Source: Plectrocnemia conspersa
Lineage: Eukaryota; Arthropoda; Insecta; Trichoptera; Polycentropodidae
NCBI GenBank assembly: GCA_009617715.1
Contig: VTFK01000003.1
Location: 1,736,001-1,800,000, forward strand
Direction: 5' to 3'
DNA length: 64,000 bases
The notes beneath the pieces are model-generated. The model was not told the DNA's origin. It ran no database searches and saw nothing but the letters and a program-made list of their open reading frames with translations. Shown here piece by piece: positions 11,201 to 22,291 of the stretch; the stretch's first letter is position 1, and each line of letters opens with the position of its first letter. A program made the position numbers and the translations under genes.

Positions 11201-14200
11201 AAGACAAATTATAAACAATTTACCTTTCTATGATGTCATTGCTGACCAATAAGGGTATGATGTACTTGCTTAAAACGACTATGAGTGTAGCCAATATTTG
11301 GTGTTTTAGGTAAGCCTCATTTATATTTCTCATATTTTAGTTATTTTCTGACCACTACTAGCAAATATTTGGGGTTTTTTTACAATTTTGTGATAATACA
11401 TGATCTGTATTGAGATTTTTTACCGACTTTAAAATTTTAATTATTCTGTTTTGTGATTTTTACTGTAATTGTTACATGTATGAAAGAGAAGAAGCTTTTG
11501 AAGATCATCTTTCACAACCTTCTAACGAAGATGAAAAAGATATCAATGACCACAGTGATTCTGATGAAGTTTTTAGACCAGAAGTCTACATAAGTGCAAG
11601 TTCGCGTGTCGCGTTGTCTTCAAAAATTCTTCAAAAGACGGTATCCCTGATGCGATACCCTCAGAATATGACCCTCCAGGAAGTTTGAACAATTTTTAAA
11701 GTGTGCAAGTTTATTAGTAATGATTTGTTCTAGACAATATCAAAGGAGAAAAATCACCATAAATACGTAACTTCAGCTCAATCGTCAAAATGAAGAAATG
11801 TTATAACCTCGAAATTTAATAAATGATTTAATTTTGGCAGTATTTATTTTTTTTGCGTAATTTCCATCAGTAAGAAGTAACTTATTCTGCGGTTAAAATC
11901 TGCTACATTAAAAATATAAATATAATATGTATACATTTAAAATATTTATCATTAAATTTTATAAAACAAATAAGAAAATTAAGAAGCATAGTAAAAAGAA
12001 AACAAAAATAACAATTATGTAATAGTATGTATTATTTATTGACATAATTGTATTTGATTAAAGTTGCATAAATTGGTTTAAAAAATATTTTTTAATTTCC
12101 TTGCAATTATTCCTAGTTTTTGGTAAATCATTAAAGGTTTTAAATGCAATATGTTTTTGTATAATTTAAGGTTGAAAAACACTTTAATTTATTGAAATAA
12201 TATTTAAATAACTTCTGGCATAAATAGGTGCTCCCCCACATATTAGCAAATTTTGAAATGGTGGGCAAAAATATCAACCGTCATGAAAAGGTTAAAACAT
12301 CCCACATAATTATGTTTTTGCATTAGTGAAATCAGTCACCATCAAACTGTGAATCGTGTACTAATAAAATTAAAATGTATTTAAATCATTTTTAACACTT
12401 ATGGTCAATATACGTGGTGATATTTGCATGGCACTCAGAGATGCACAATCTTTATCACTTATTATAATATTATTTAAACATATTATTTATTCCAACATTA
12501 TAAATTTAATATTTATTTTTGTGTGGTGTGTTTTTCTAAAATACAGAGTTTTAATTCTAGAATTGGTATTCTAGTATCTGAAAATGGTATTTTTTTTTAA
12601 ATATATTCATAATCATCTAATATATATGTCTTGTGTTTGGGGATTTACAAGTAAATTTAAATTAAAATCACTTAATCACTCACTTAAGTTATTCAAAGTA
12701 GTGCGATAAGTTTTTTAATTTGCTTTTCGATGCTTACATGAAAGACATGTATATGAAAATTAAAATTTTATCTATAACTATTCTACCAAAATATGAACTA
12801 ATAATGGTAACAAAAAAAATGCTAGAGAAAAAATCGATTATATCAGTCGACCCCCCTATAGCGTAGAGATTGGGACTTCGTTATATGGGGGGACTAGGCA
12901 CATATTTGAGGTTAGGTTCTTTCAACTGTATTTTATGATTTAACAAAAACAGCAAAACACTTTTTTCCTATTTTTATGTATATAATGACCTTGTATTTAG
13001 TTTGTAAATAAGAGCAAGTGCCCTATGTACTTATTGCGACATCAGTTTTTTGAGTTATTTTTTTAAATGCGTAAGCCTACAATGAATAAATAATAAAAAT
13101 AAAATATAAATTATTAAACTTTTTCTGCAGTATGTTTTATTTTAGGATATTAATATAAACCTATTAATTATATTAAAAACAAACAATAATAATAAAAATG
13201 AAAAAAGTTAAACATCTTAAATCGTGTAATTATGCATTTAATTACCGTCAGTGTCATCTATTATCACGTACCATCGAAACCTTTTTAATACCTTAATTTC
13301 ATAACCACTTTTTCTTTATTGTCTTCTGTCCGCATTTCTTCTCGAATTTTATAATATGGTGCTTGACATTTTTCTAATTATCTTTTTAATTCAGCAGATT
13401 CAGCGTATTAAATAAATTATTATATTTACATGGGTTTTGCATTTAAATTTTTAAATAAAAAATTAGCTAAGTTTAGAAATATTACGTATTATTTTAAATC
13501 CACTAAAATTTTAATGTTGGATATAAAGTGTCTTATATCATATATCTAAATATATTTTATTATTAATTTTTTAGATTTGTAATAGATACCTATTACATAA
13601 TTAAATAATTTTATTATAAAAAATTTAAATGGTTGAAACCCCCTGAAAAGTGTACACATAATGTATTCAAAAAACGTGTACATTGATTTGCTTGATCATA
13701 TTTTTTTCCATAGCTATACAAAAATAAATATTTTCTTACTGTATTGTGATGAATATCCCTGGAATGTTATAGCGCGATGGCGTTTCTCCTGTCAAAAGAC
13801 AAAAGTACGCTATAGGGGGGATTACTGTATTTGTTTTGATTTCTTCGTGTTTGCTATTAGTTTATTAATATTTATGCTCTACATATATAATTTTATTTTT
13901 TAATAAGAATTTAACATTTTTAATTTTTTCCGAGTTGACTACAAATCATATACAAAAACGATTACGAATGCAAAGGGTTAATAGAATATAATCTGTATGT
14001 GTATGTAAACACTGCCTTGAAACAATTTTTTTATCCGAGTTTTAAGCCTCTGGAATTTGGGATATCAATTTTTTAGTTAACAACTTAATGCTGGTTTCTT
14101 TTTGAAAAGTGTTCCAAAAAAAATCATATATTTTTATTATAAATTAAAATAGTAAATAATTACATATAAATGGGAAAAATAATAAAAAAATTATATTTTT

Positions 14201-17200
14201 TTAAATTATATATCCAAAAAATTACATGTACAATAAAAAAAATAAAAACAGGCTTGAATTTTCAAATCTTTTGTGACTTATCAAAAAAACTTATTATTAT
14301 TCTCATTATTATTAGACCATGGGAAATTTGCTAGCACCGATGTTAAATAATACGTTGCAGTACCCAATCAAAAATATTCTCGTAATAATGAATAATATTT
14401 TCAATAAATCCAATTAGTATTATTAATATTTTTTCACATTTTTATACATAAAAAAAATTGAGAAATACTTCAAGGGGAAAAATGTGAATAACACATCGCC
14501 TTGTATTTGTCTAATTTATGACTTCCAAAGCTAAAAAAAAAAGACCCTTTTTTTTTTACTTGTTAAACTTAAATGCCGGGATTCCCGCATATACTCGGAA
14601 GCCGAATATAACGACAAATACAATCACGATTATATGTGAAACCGCGTTTAAATCCGATTTTCATATTCCCGCATTGGCTCGACACTGCGTGTAATGGTAT
14701 TTCTAAATTCCCACACCCGTGCGGGACCGCGTGTAAAGTGATTTATATAATATTAGTAACATCTTTGGCTAAAGCTCTAAGTAAATCAGTTTACGTGTGT
14801 TTTTGTTAGATGAATTTGCAATGAAGACACGCACAAATCTGTGCACATGGTATTCAATGTGTTAATCGAAAACACAGAAACATCTGTAATGTACTTTTAT
14901 ATATTTTTCAATGTAGCTATTTTTTAATTCAGTGTTGCACTGTAAATTGATTATTTCTATATATTAATAATTTTTTAAACGTCCAACTTGGTGGGATATG
15001 AGAAAAAAATCGAAACACGTTTTATTCCAGGGCTTCGAACTGGAACGAAAAAAATATCGATTTATTTCTGTTCGGTACATGTTCAAACACGCAGTTACAA
15101 AAAGTGCAAAATTTGAAAAATATTTGTAACAAATTACAATTTTAGAAAAAATTAATTTCAATCACAATCATATAGTGAAATGTTTGATGAAAAGGTAGAC
15201 GATTCAGAAGATTTTTTAATAAGTAAAGAATTGGCAATCGAGACACATAGATTTCGTATTTTGACAGATATTATTATTATTTTATTTATTTATTTTATTA
15301 ATTTATTTAGCTTAATAGCTAATCTTTACATCTAACAAATTTAGTAAACATATATAAAAAATATAAAAAAATACATAACAGAAAAAAAAAAAATGAAAAT
15401 TGAATAAAGTCTTAATATTATAATTTATTTCTATATGTACGAAGGTGTTTTTTTATTCCATTTATGAAACCCGTTATATTTTTGCTGTTTCGGATTTCTC
15501 TTGGAAGACTATTATATAAATCAAAACCTCCGTACATAATTCCCCTAGCCGTACTCGTTATGAACATTGAATTCATATTGAATAACTTTAACCATAAAAA
15601 TTTAGAAATAAAAATACATATCCTCATTTATACTAAATTGCAATGGTGGTTTTAGGAGTTCCAGCAACACAAGCTTATGTTGAAAGAGCCTTTTCTGGAT
15701 TAAAGTTTATTCTACGAGACAATAGAAGTAGTTTAAATGAAAATACATTGAAAGATATTTTAATAATTAGAGGTAACTACGAATTTGTTTCGTTTAATAA
15801 ATTATATTTTTATACCTCTAATTAATTATTAATTGTATTGTATTATTGTATCAATTAATATAATATGCTTATTACAAAAGAAGTAATAAAATGTTCTAAC
15901 TTATGGTAGAAAATACATTTTTAATATAAATAAACACATTTAAAAATTAAACACTTAGAGCTGACCCGAAAATTTAAATGAAAAAATAACGGCCCGTCTT
16001 ATTCTCTTGTAAGATTTTAAAATGGAAATCAAAATTCTTATACCCGCACTTCACTCTCCGAAAGTTGTCCTAGTGGAAGTTCGACCGAAGTCGGTCAAGG
16101 TCGCAGTTTTTCGAATAACGTTCGCACAGCCGGGAATTTCATACGCGTGCACGCTTCTCAACCTCGCGTATTATAACTACGTGCGTGTTTTAAACACAAA
16201 AAAAATTAAAGCCAAATGGAGAAAAAAGGAGATGGTGGATGATTGCAATGCACCGGAATAGATCAATGTTAGTAAATAAGACATTTTATGTTGAATCGAG
16301 GCTTCACTGTCACTAATAAATAATAAACAGGAAACGTTCAAGTGTGCAACTAATGAATAATTTCTATTATTTTTTAAGGAAAAGTATGGAAAGTCAATTT
16401 GCTGAATTGAGATTTTATATACAATATATAGCTTAGGTCTTTCTCTTTATGATACATGCAAAATTGACTGCGGATTTTGCGGTTTTAACACATTGCATAC
16501 CTTAAAAATGTATTATTCTTAAAAATGGGACGGGGCTTAGTCGCGAAAGTTACGACCTAAAAATTTGTTCAGAATCACCAAATATACACATATTTAAAAA
16601 AAAACGATACCGGGTATGATAAAATGCTAGTCAAATACTTTTTCTTAATATAAAACAGCAAATTTGCGACATATACAATTTTTTTTTTTTACGCTACGCG
16701 GCTAAATTTTTTTATTACGCTACGCACGGCCGTTAAACACGGAATTCCTCTTCCTCGGGCCTACAATTAAAGAAATGTTAACGTCAAATTTAAAATACAG
16801 TTTTGTAATGATTGTAATTTTTTAATAATATGGTTACCGTGGTAAAATCAGTAAACGTCAAATTGTGGATCGCGTACTAATGAAATAAAATAAAAATTTG
16901 TTTGGAATGACTAAATATATACATATTTAAAAAAACGATACCGAGTATGGTAAAATGCTAGTCAAATACTTTTTCTTAATAAAAAACAGCAAATTTGTGA
17001 GATATACAATTTTTTTTTTACGCTACGCGGCGAAATTCGCACGACCGTTCAACACGGAATTCCTATTCCTCGGGCCTACAATTAAAGAAATACTTTAAAT
17101 AATTGTATTTTTTAGCACTTATAATATTATATATTTGACTAAGAGCACTTATGGAATCAACTAAAGTGGAGAAATAATTTTGGCCGTCCAGATCGGGCAA

Positions 17201-20200
17201 AAATACCAAACAGTGGCGCGATCGTGAAGACGCCTATATTAAAATTGAATCGTTTCTCAGTTTGCGATAAACCATCTCTATCTCTCTCGTCACGCGAGAG
17301 CGAAAAAAGTATCTCGCCGCTCGCGCTCGAAGCGTTTTCGGGTATGAAATTTTTCGGAGGCGACGAAGTCGGCCGCCTCGACCCAAATTACCCCATTTTA
17401 CCTCCCGTTCGCGGTGACCTCGGAGAACTTGCGAGAGATTTTAGCGCGGGGACAACCGAGCTCGACCGAAGTAAGCCCGAATTTTCACATTATATTTCCC
17501 GTCCTTGGCCAACTGTCGCCTACTTTCGGAGAGTGAAGTGGAAGCATTATAGAAGTGTTTTTTATTTCTTCATTTATTATAAAAACAAATTCAGCTATTA
17601 TTATAAATAAATGATTTGTTATGACTTTCAGTGGCGAATTCCTCATGGAGTATGTCGGCGAAGTACTTAACTGGGAACAATTCAACCAGAGAGCGCAAGA
17701 GTACTCCTCGGACAAGAACACACACCATTACTTCATGTCGTTGAAGGGCGACGCCGTAATAGACGCAACTCTCAAGGGAAACATATCGCGCTTTATCAAT
17801 CACTCTTGCGATCCAAACGCCGAAACGCAAAAATGGACTGTCAATGGAGACTTGCGAATTGGATTCTTTAGCAAACGAGACATAAAAGCTGGAGACGAGA
17901 TAACATTCGACTATCAATTTCAGAGATATGGGTATGAGTCATGTTTGCTTAATTATTATTTGCATATGATACATAATATTTCTATGTATGTTATCTTTTG
18001 TAATTCAAAACTTTTGTTTTTCTTTAATTGTTTATCTAACAGGAAGGAGGGGTTGCGTTGCTTCTGTGAGGCCAGTAACTGCCGAGGCTGGATTGGAGAA
18101 GAACCTGAGAGCTCAGAGGAAGAGGTAATGCATATTATTAATCTGATTTATACTTTTCGTTTTTTAAATTAAATTATTGCTAACTGTTATATAAGTCGTC
18201 CGTGACTCATTTTAACACATTGCGTTCTGTTCACACGTTTTTGCATTATAGCGAAATTTTAGAGGTCAATCTGACCACGCATTTTCGAGGATTTAAAATA
18301 ATGTAACTCAAGCTTATAAAAATATTGTGCAAACGTAATAAAAATATAGAAAAATATCGTTATTTTTATATTTATGATGATATAATCATTTTCTGGAGCT
18401 AATTGATATAATTTGCTTAGAACCGAAGTTCTCTTGAATGATAATTTAATAATGTTTTTTATTAGGAGGAAGAGGAAGAAGAGGAGGAAGAGGATGACGA
18501 TAAAGTACCAGAAAAACCAGAAAGTCAAACTCCCGCTGCAACAGAGAGTGTGGCAGAGACGCCAGCCGTAACAATAGTTGAAACAATAGTCGAAACCGAA
18601 ACAGTGGAAGTTTTGACAGAAACTGAACCCTTAAAGTCTGAAGAGACTCCCGCTGAAGAAGTAGTTCAACTTCCTCCGGCTGAAGAACCAGTTAAACTTA
18701 AAAAAGTTTTGAAAAGAACGAAGCTCAAGCAATCGAGTACCCGTTGCTTCAACGATCTGCTCGAAGATATGGACGTATGTTCTTCTCGTCAATTATTACA
18801 ATATTCATTAATATTTATAAATAATTTTTATTTTGTTTTCAGTTAAAACAGGAAATGAACAACTTGACCAGAACCGGTGTCAGGAATCAATGCCATACGT
18901 TATCTCTCTGCCGAGCTATGGTTCGAGCCAAGCATATGAACGAGCGAATAGCACTTCTCAAATTGCTGGCGTCGGCGGATCTACCGTGCAGGCGTTTATT
19001 CCTCGATTATCGTGGTCTACGTCTTTTAAATCCGTGGTGTGAGAACTCTGATGCTAGTGCACGGTAAGCTTCGTTTTTATTACATCATGATGAATTGAGA
19101 AACTTCGATCTAATTTACGATCACTTTATAGGCTGGAAATATTGATCGCTTTAGAAAAGTTGCCAATACTGAACAAAACCATTTTGAAAGAGAGCAAAAT
19201 CATATATAACGTCGAAAATTGGCTAGCGGATACCGAATCAAACCCTACGAACAAAGAAGATTCCAGCGACGAAAGCAATCAAAGCACTCCTATTCTCATC
19301 GACGAGAGCACAGGACTGCCAGTTGAAAATGTCAACATTTCCGTCAAAGTAGACGAAGTGTTCCCTAATACGACCGAGAATCTCGATAAGAAAAAGATCC
19401 CGATTGTTTACAGTTCACCTATGCAGAAAACAAAGATTCAAAAGTTGGCCAGAAAGCTTATCGATAGATGGTCGGTTCTTCAGGTACTTAAGACAGTTTT
19501 ATTGAAGTGGAATTGTATCGGTTTTCAGATGACTATGTAACGTTTTGTGTGCTTTTTAGGAGATTTTCAAGATACCAAAGAAAGAGAGGATACAGTTGAT
19601 GAAGGAGCATGAACGTCAAGCTAATGAGCCGCAATCGAAAAGCGATAAGGATACTGAACATAATCCTGAAAGTGAGAGATGGGAAGAGCGGTATAATCGT
19701 CACGATAGGGATAAGAAAAGAATCCTTTTACCTAGTCCGGAAGTTTCAAGACGGATACCAAGGTTTGTATTTTTATTAATCACTTCCCAGTCAAAATGAC
19801 TCAACGGGCCCACCCTTTCCTATGCAGCTATTGTGAAACATTTAAAAATATTCGTACACGTTATTTAACAAAAAATGCTATGATAATTGTCTTGAGAAAT
19901 TTGCTGATTTTTGAAATGAGAATTCACAAAATATAAATTTTCGAGGTAACTCGGGCATGATCGGGAAGGGGTTAACTTGCAGGAGGGAGATAAAGTATCT
20001 AGTAGTAGTTGTACACCCATTTTCATTCTGAAAGACTTGAAGCTTAGTAATTTATTTACCAGTCTAATAAATATATTATTTGTAGTAGTAGGTTCGACGA
20101 GCGTATACTCACTCCCGTTCCAGCGATGAGCAAAGAAGCACGGAGAAGAGAGTTTGCCGCTCGAGCTGCTCATCAAGAACAAATAAGAAGAGCGCAAACT

Positions 20201-22291
20201 TTAGGTCAACCGACACACTTTCAACCAATCGGTAGGATATTCCCACCGCTTCCTAAAAACAGCACGTGGACACAACCTACGGATACTCAAGTTAGAATAA
20301 ATTTTTATTTTATTTGTTTTAAAATACATACTTTATATGACATAAAAATAAAATTCCGCTTTAGGTCGCATATGGAGGAGTCATAAACGGAGTTCCGACT
20401 GGCGAATATCCGGCTTCCGAATATGCACAGCCGCAAACAGAGTACATGCAAGTAGACTATCAGCAAAGCGATTATGCGGCCGCTTATCAAATGTCGTACT
20501 CGCAACAAATATATCCCATTCCTGCAATTAACACGTCCGTGCCACCGCCAGGGTTCAATTACACCAATTACGCTGGTGCCTCATATCAAACTCACACTTA
20601 TACCCCGACTCAAACGCTCCCGTCATCTTCCCCTTATGCCACCGGAGCCGTCTTACAAACACCATCGCCGCACTATAACCAACTTCCGACGCAACCCATA
20701 TCTTCAATTACGTCTCAAACGAACAATATTCCGATCCCTACTGCAGTGGCTACGTTGCCGACTACTCCTATAGATCAATCGGTGTACAACCCTCAACCGA
20801 TTCAATCTCTCGCATCTTTATCAACGACTCCTTATCAGTATCCTATAAGCGAAACTAAAAATGCGACTGATTATTACCATAAACCGACGATTGAAAACGT
20901 CGAGAATAAAGTAGAAAGTGTCATAACAACGCCCAACAGTATTTTATCATCTTTAGATAAGGTAAGTTTTATTCGTTACTTGTCGTTTATTGTGCGTATA
21001 TGATGAGTATATGTTTAATTTAAATTCAAAAAGGACGCTGATGTGGTGAGATGGACTCCTGTGAGATTACCGTCCAGATGGAGATCCATGAAAGACGCTC
21101 GCGGTCGGACTTACTACTATCACGTCAAATTTAGAATCTCACAGTGGATTCCGCCACTTTATTCTCCGACTCTCAATTCTAGAGATGGTTCGTTTTAATA
21201 TAAATTACCCAGTAACGTCGTTGGTATAATTTAATGCTATATTTCGATCGATTGCAGAGGATACTTCCGAAGATGAGCAAGAGAGCGAAACAGAAGTACA
21301 AAATGATGATAGCGAGTCTATTGGTATTGTTAAGGATTATCCGGATGTACTCGTAACTGAAAAACTTGTCGAAGGCCTCAACGGAATATATCAAGGTTCA
21401 TAAATTTTCTTTTAATACCTTAGTTTTATGATTATTAAATTAATTATTATCATTTATAATATTTAAGTAACGAAAGAAGAAAAGTCGCCGAAGAAGAACG
21501 GTATCATTAAAGGAATTCATGTGCATTCCATTACCGTTAAAAAGAAACGTCCAGCACTCGTCACTGAAAGGATCATAAGCGTAAGAATCACTATTTTAAT
21601 ATCTAAATGTCTTATGTGTATTCATATAATGCTTATTAATTTAGCCGAGACAAGAAGAAGATATTGTCACTGCGAAAATAGATCTCAAACGTTATAGAGA
21701 AAATAAAGAAAAGCTCCGGAGGCGCAAAGAGCAGGCTTTAATGGCCGCCGGAATTCCCGACGCTCTCAATAAGTACAAAAAACGTCACAAAAGCATGAAA
21801 CATAAAAAAGAAATTGCTATCGTAAGTATACTATTTTTATATTGTCAGTTTAAACGATATCGGAGTTGTGTTTTAATTTTGTTTGCGTTTTAGGAAAAGA
21901 AACCTATGGTGAATGAAAAAGCGGCTAAAAAAATTAAAGAAATATTCACAGCGCACATGGCTAGAGTAATGGTCCATAATTTGGATCCGTACCGACGAGA
22001 AGATTGCCCCGTTGGTCGCATAACAAATACAGCAGATTTCAAGCATCTTGCTAAAAAAGGTGAGTCATATATAAATTAATTATTGCAAATATAAAAGGCA
22101 CATATATATGACGTTTATATATATTTCAGCTCACACATTTCGTGATGCTCAAAGAATTGAAGCATTGCCAAACAGTCAACGAGTTGGAATGCAACGATTC
22201 CGTGAAGCAGAAAGCTCGAGAGTTTGTGAAAAAGTACATGGCGAAGTACGGACCTGTATACCAAAGGCCGGCCGAAGAGATAGACTTTTAA
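8273..22291 (+). CDS. Set2: Set2/SETD2 histone H3 lysine-36 methyltransferase
   Basis: Nuclear enzyme that trimethylates H3K36 while travelling with elongating RNA polymerase II. I read 16 coding exons: 8273-9924, 10008-10136, 17632-17931, 18043-18124, 18466-18774, 18843-19063, 19132-19483, 19560-19762, 20086-20290, 20365-20961, 21034-21187, 21258-21395, 21468-21580, 21645-21821, 21894-22059, 22130-22291. All have GT-AG borders and compatible phases except the last junction. The product is about 1652 residues. Residues 1-510 are low-complexity and Ser/Asp-rich. AWS follows at about 518-575 (CDCF...CGEDCLNRLLMIEC), then SET at about 577-695 with NHSC at 650-653 and the catalytic-site Tyr in FDYQ (688), and post-SET with CFCEASNCRGW. 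An acidic run, a WW domain at about 1361-1391 (two Trp 22 apart) and a C-terminal SRI domain that binds phospho-CTD complete it. At 22053-22058 an A run has one base too many for the SRI frame. The start is the first ATG, 15 bases after an acceptor. Confidence 0.95.
10620..10960. repeat. Dispersed repeat related to 12330, 16490 and 16860
   Basis: The block starts with TTAACACATTGCATACC and ATTATTCTTAAAAATG and continues with TTTTGTAATGATTGT, a CAGTAAA.GTC.AA.TG stretch, AATAAAATAAA and AGAATCACCA. The same order of motifs recurs at 16485-17095 (twice) and, in part, at 12328-12400. The TTAA at the start fits a piggyBac-type non-autonomous family, but I could not define both ends. Confidence 0.5.
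11410..11700 (+). mobile_element. Possible piggyBac-like transposase N-terminal fragment
   Basis: An open stretch encodes an acidic segment (REEAFEDH...NEDEKDINDHSDSDE) of the kind found at the N-terminus of piggyBac-family transposases, followed by frame loss. No DDD catalytic core follows. The acidic composition alone is weak evidence and no homologue is certain. It lies among TTAA-ended repeats in the Set2 intron. Confidence 0.3.
12200..12297. mobile_element. Partial piggyBac-type MITE, right half
   Basis: The sequence GGCATAAATAGGTGC with CCCCCACATATTA, then a variable stretch and AAAGGTTAA, matches the right part of the MITE at 6119-6349. The left end is missing or unrecognisable. It is adjacent to the related dispersed repeat at 12328-12400. 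Confidence 0.5.
12844..13827. mobile_element. Tc1/mariner-superfamily (pogo-type) non-autonomous element
   Basis: The inverted ends match: CAGT.GACCCCCCTATAGCGTA at 12844 onward and its reverse complement, CAGTAATCCCCCCTATAGCGTA, ending at 13827. TA follows the right end (13828-13829); the left flank is TAT, so the target duplication is not clean. The interior of about 940 bases is AT-rich with no transposase, so it is a deletion derivative. Confidence 0.65.
14560..14740. other. GC-richer island inside the Set2 intron
   Basis: This is a moderately CpG-rich patch in an AT-rich intron, with repeated CCCGCA / CCGCGT phrases (for example ATTCCCGCAT twice, and GGGACCGCGTGTAAA). No open frame or motif identifies it. 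I take it as a fragment of an unidentified repeat. Confidence 0.3.
15177..15830 (+). mobile_element. hAT transposase relic, interrupted by a retroelement
   Basis: Codons from about 15643 read MVVLGVPATQAYVERAFSG followed by LKFILRDNRSSL, ENTLKDILIIRGN. This is the C-terminal dimerisation (hATC) domain of hAT transposases, with its VPAT...ER.FS signature. An open stretch at 15180-15270 (DEKVDDSEDFLISKELAIE) may be the preceding part of the same protein, separated by the inserted non-LTR fragment at 15283-15640. The catalytic core is absent, so it is inactive. Confidence 0.7.
15283..15640 (-). mobile_element. 5'-truncated non-LTR retrotransposon tail
   Basis: On the minus strand the last about 50 codons read TARGIMYGGFDLYNSLP, REIRNSKNITGFINGIKKHL and stop at 15418, followed by an AT-rich tail with AAGCTAAATAAATTAATAAA. 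The fragment at 27762-28260 ends with the same protein pattern (LYGGVNLSNNIPRTIR, DFLNGIKK) and the same 3' tail. This is the C-terminus typical of non-LTR reverse transcriptases. Its position suggests insertion into the hAT relic. Confidence 0.7.
16047..17540. mobile_element. Element with perfect 19-bp terminal inverted repeats
   Basis: CACTTCACTCTCCGAAAGT at 16047-16065 is matched exactly by its reverse complement at 17522-17540. The sequences inside both ends are CpG-rich, unlike the middle, and contain GACCGAAGT on both sides. I see no clear target-site duplication and no recognisable transposase. Open frames near the ends (to 16260 and from 17224) match no family I know. The right end lies only 91 bases before the SET-domain exon. 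Confidence 0.5.
16485..17095. repeat. Tandem duplication, unit about 335 bp
   Basis: Two copies follow each other, at about 16558-16781 and 16893-17090. Each has AATTTGTT.(A)GAAT.AC, AAACGATACCG, AAAATGCTAGTCAAATAC, CGCTACGCGGC, AACACGGAATTCCT and CGGGCCTACAATTAAAG in the same order. They differ by scattered substitutions. Parts of the unit also occur at 10620-10960. The duplication lies within the 16047-17540 element. Confidence 0.7.
20081..20092 (+). promoter_or_regulatory. Set2: Triple tandem splice acceptor (GTAGTAGTAGG)
   Basis: The intron before Set2 exon 9 ends in three consecutive TAG triplets (AG at 20084-20085, 20087-20088 and 20090-20091). Use of each keeps the frame and gives two, one or no extra Ser codon before RFDERIL. 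I listed the exon from 20086. Such NAGNAG sites are commonly used alternatively. Confidence 0.7.

Larger units (their letters stand above)
10137..17631 (+). other. Set2: Set2 intron 2, 7.5 kb, between AWS and SET
   Basis: The intron begins GTAATT after AG of ...ATGGCCAG and ends CTTTCAG before TGGCGAATTC, joining in phase within a Ser codon. It is by far the longest intron of the gene (most others are 70-340 bases) and is filled with repeat relics, described separately. No other host exon was recognised inside it. Confidence 0.85.

Noticed and set aside
17224..17610. 128-codon frame just before the SET exon
   Set aside because: It lies in the right part of the terminal-repeat element, has no recognisable domain, and its CpG-rich sequence resembles the other end of the same element.
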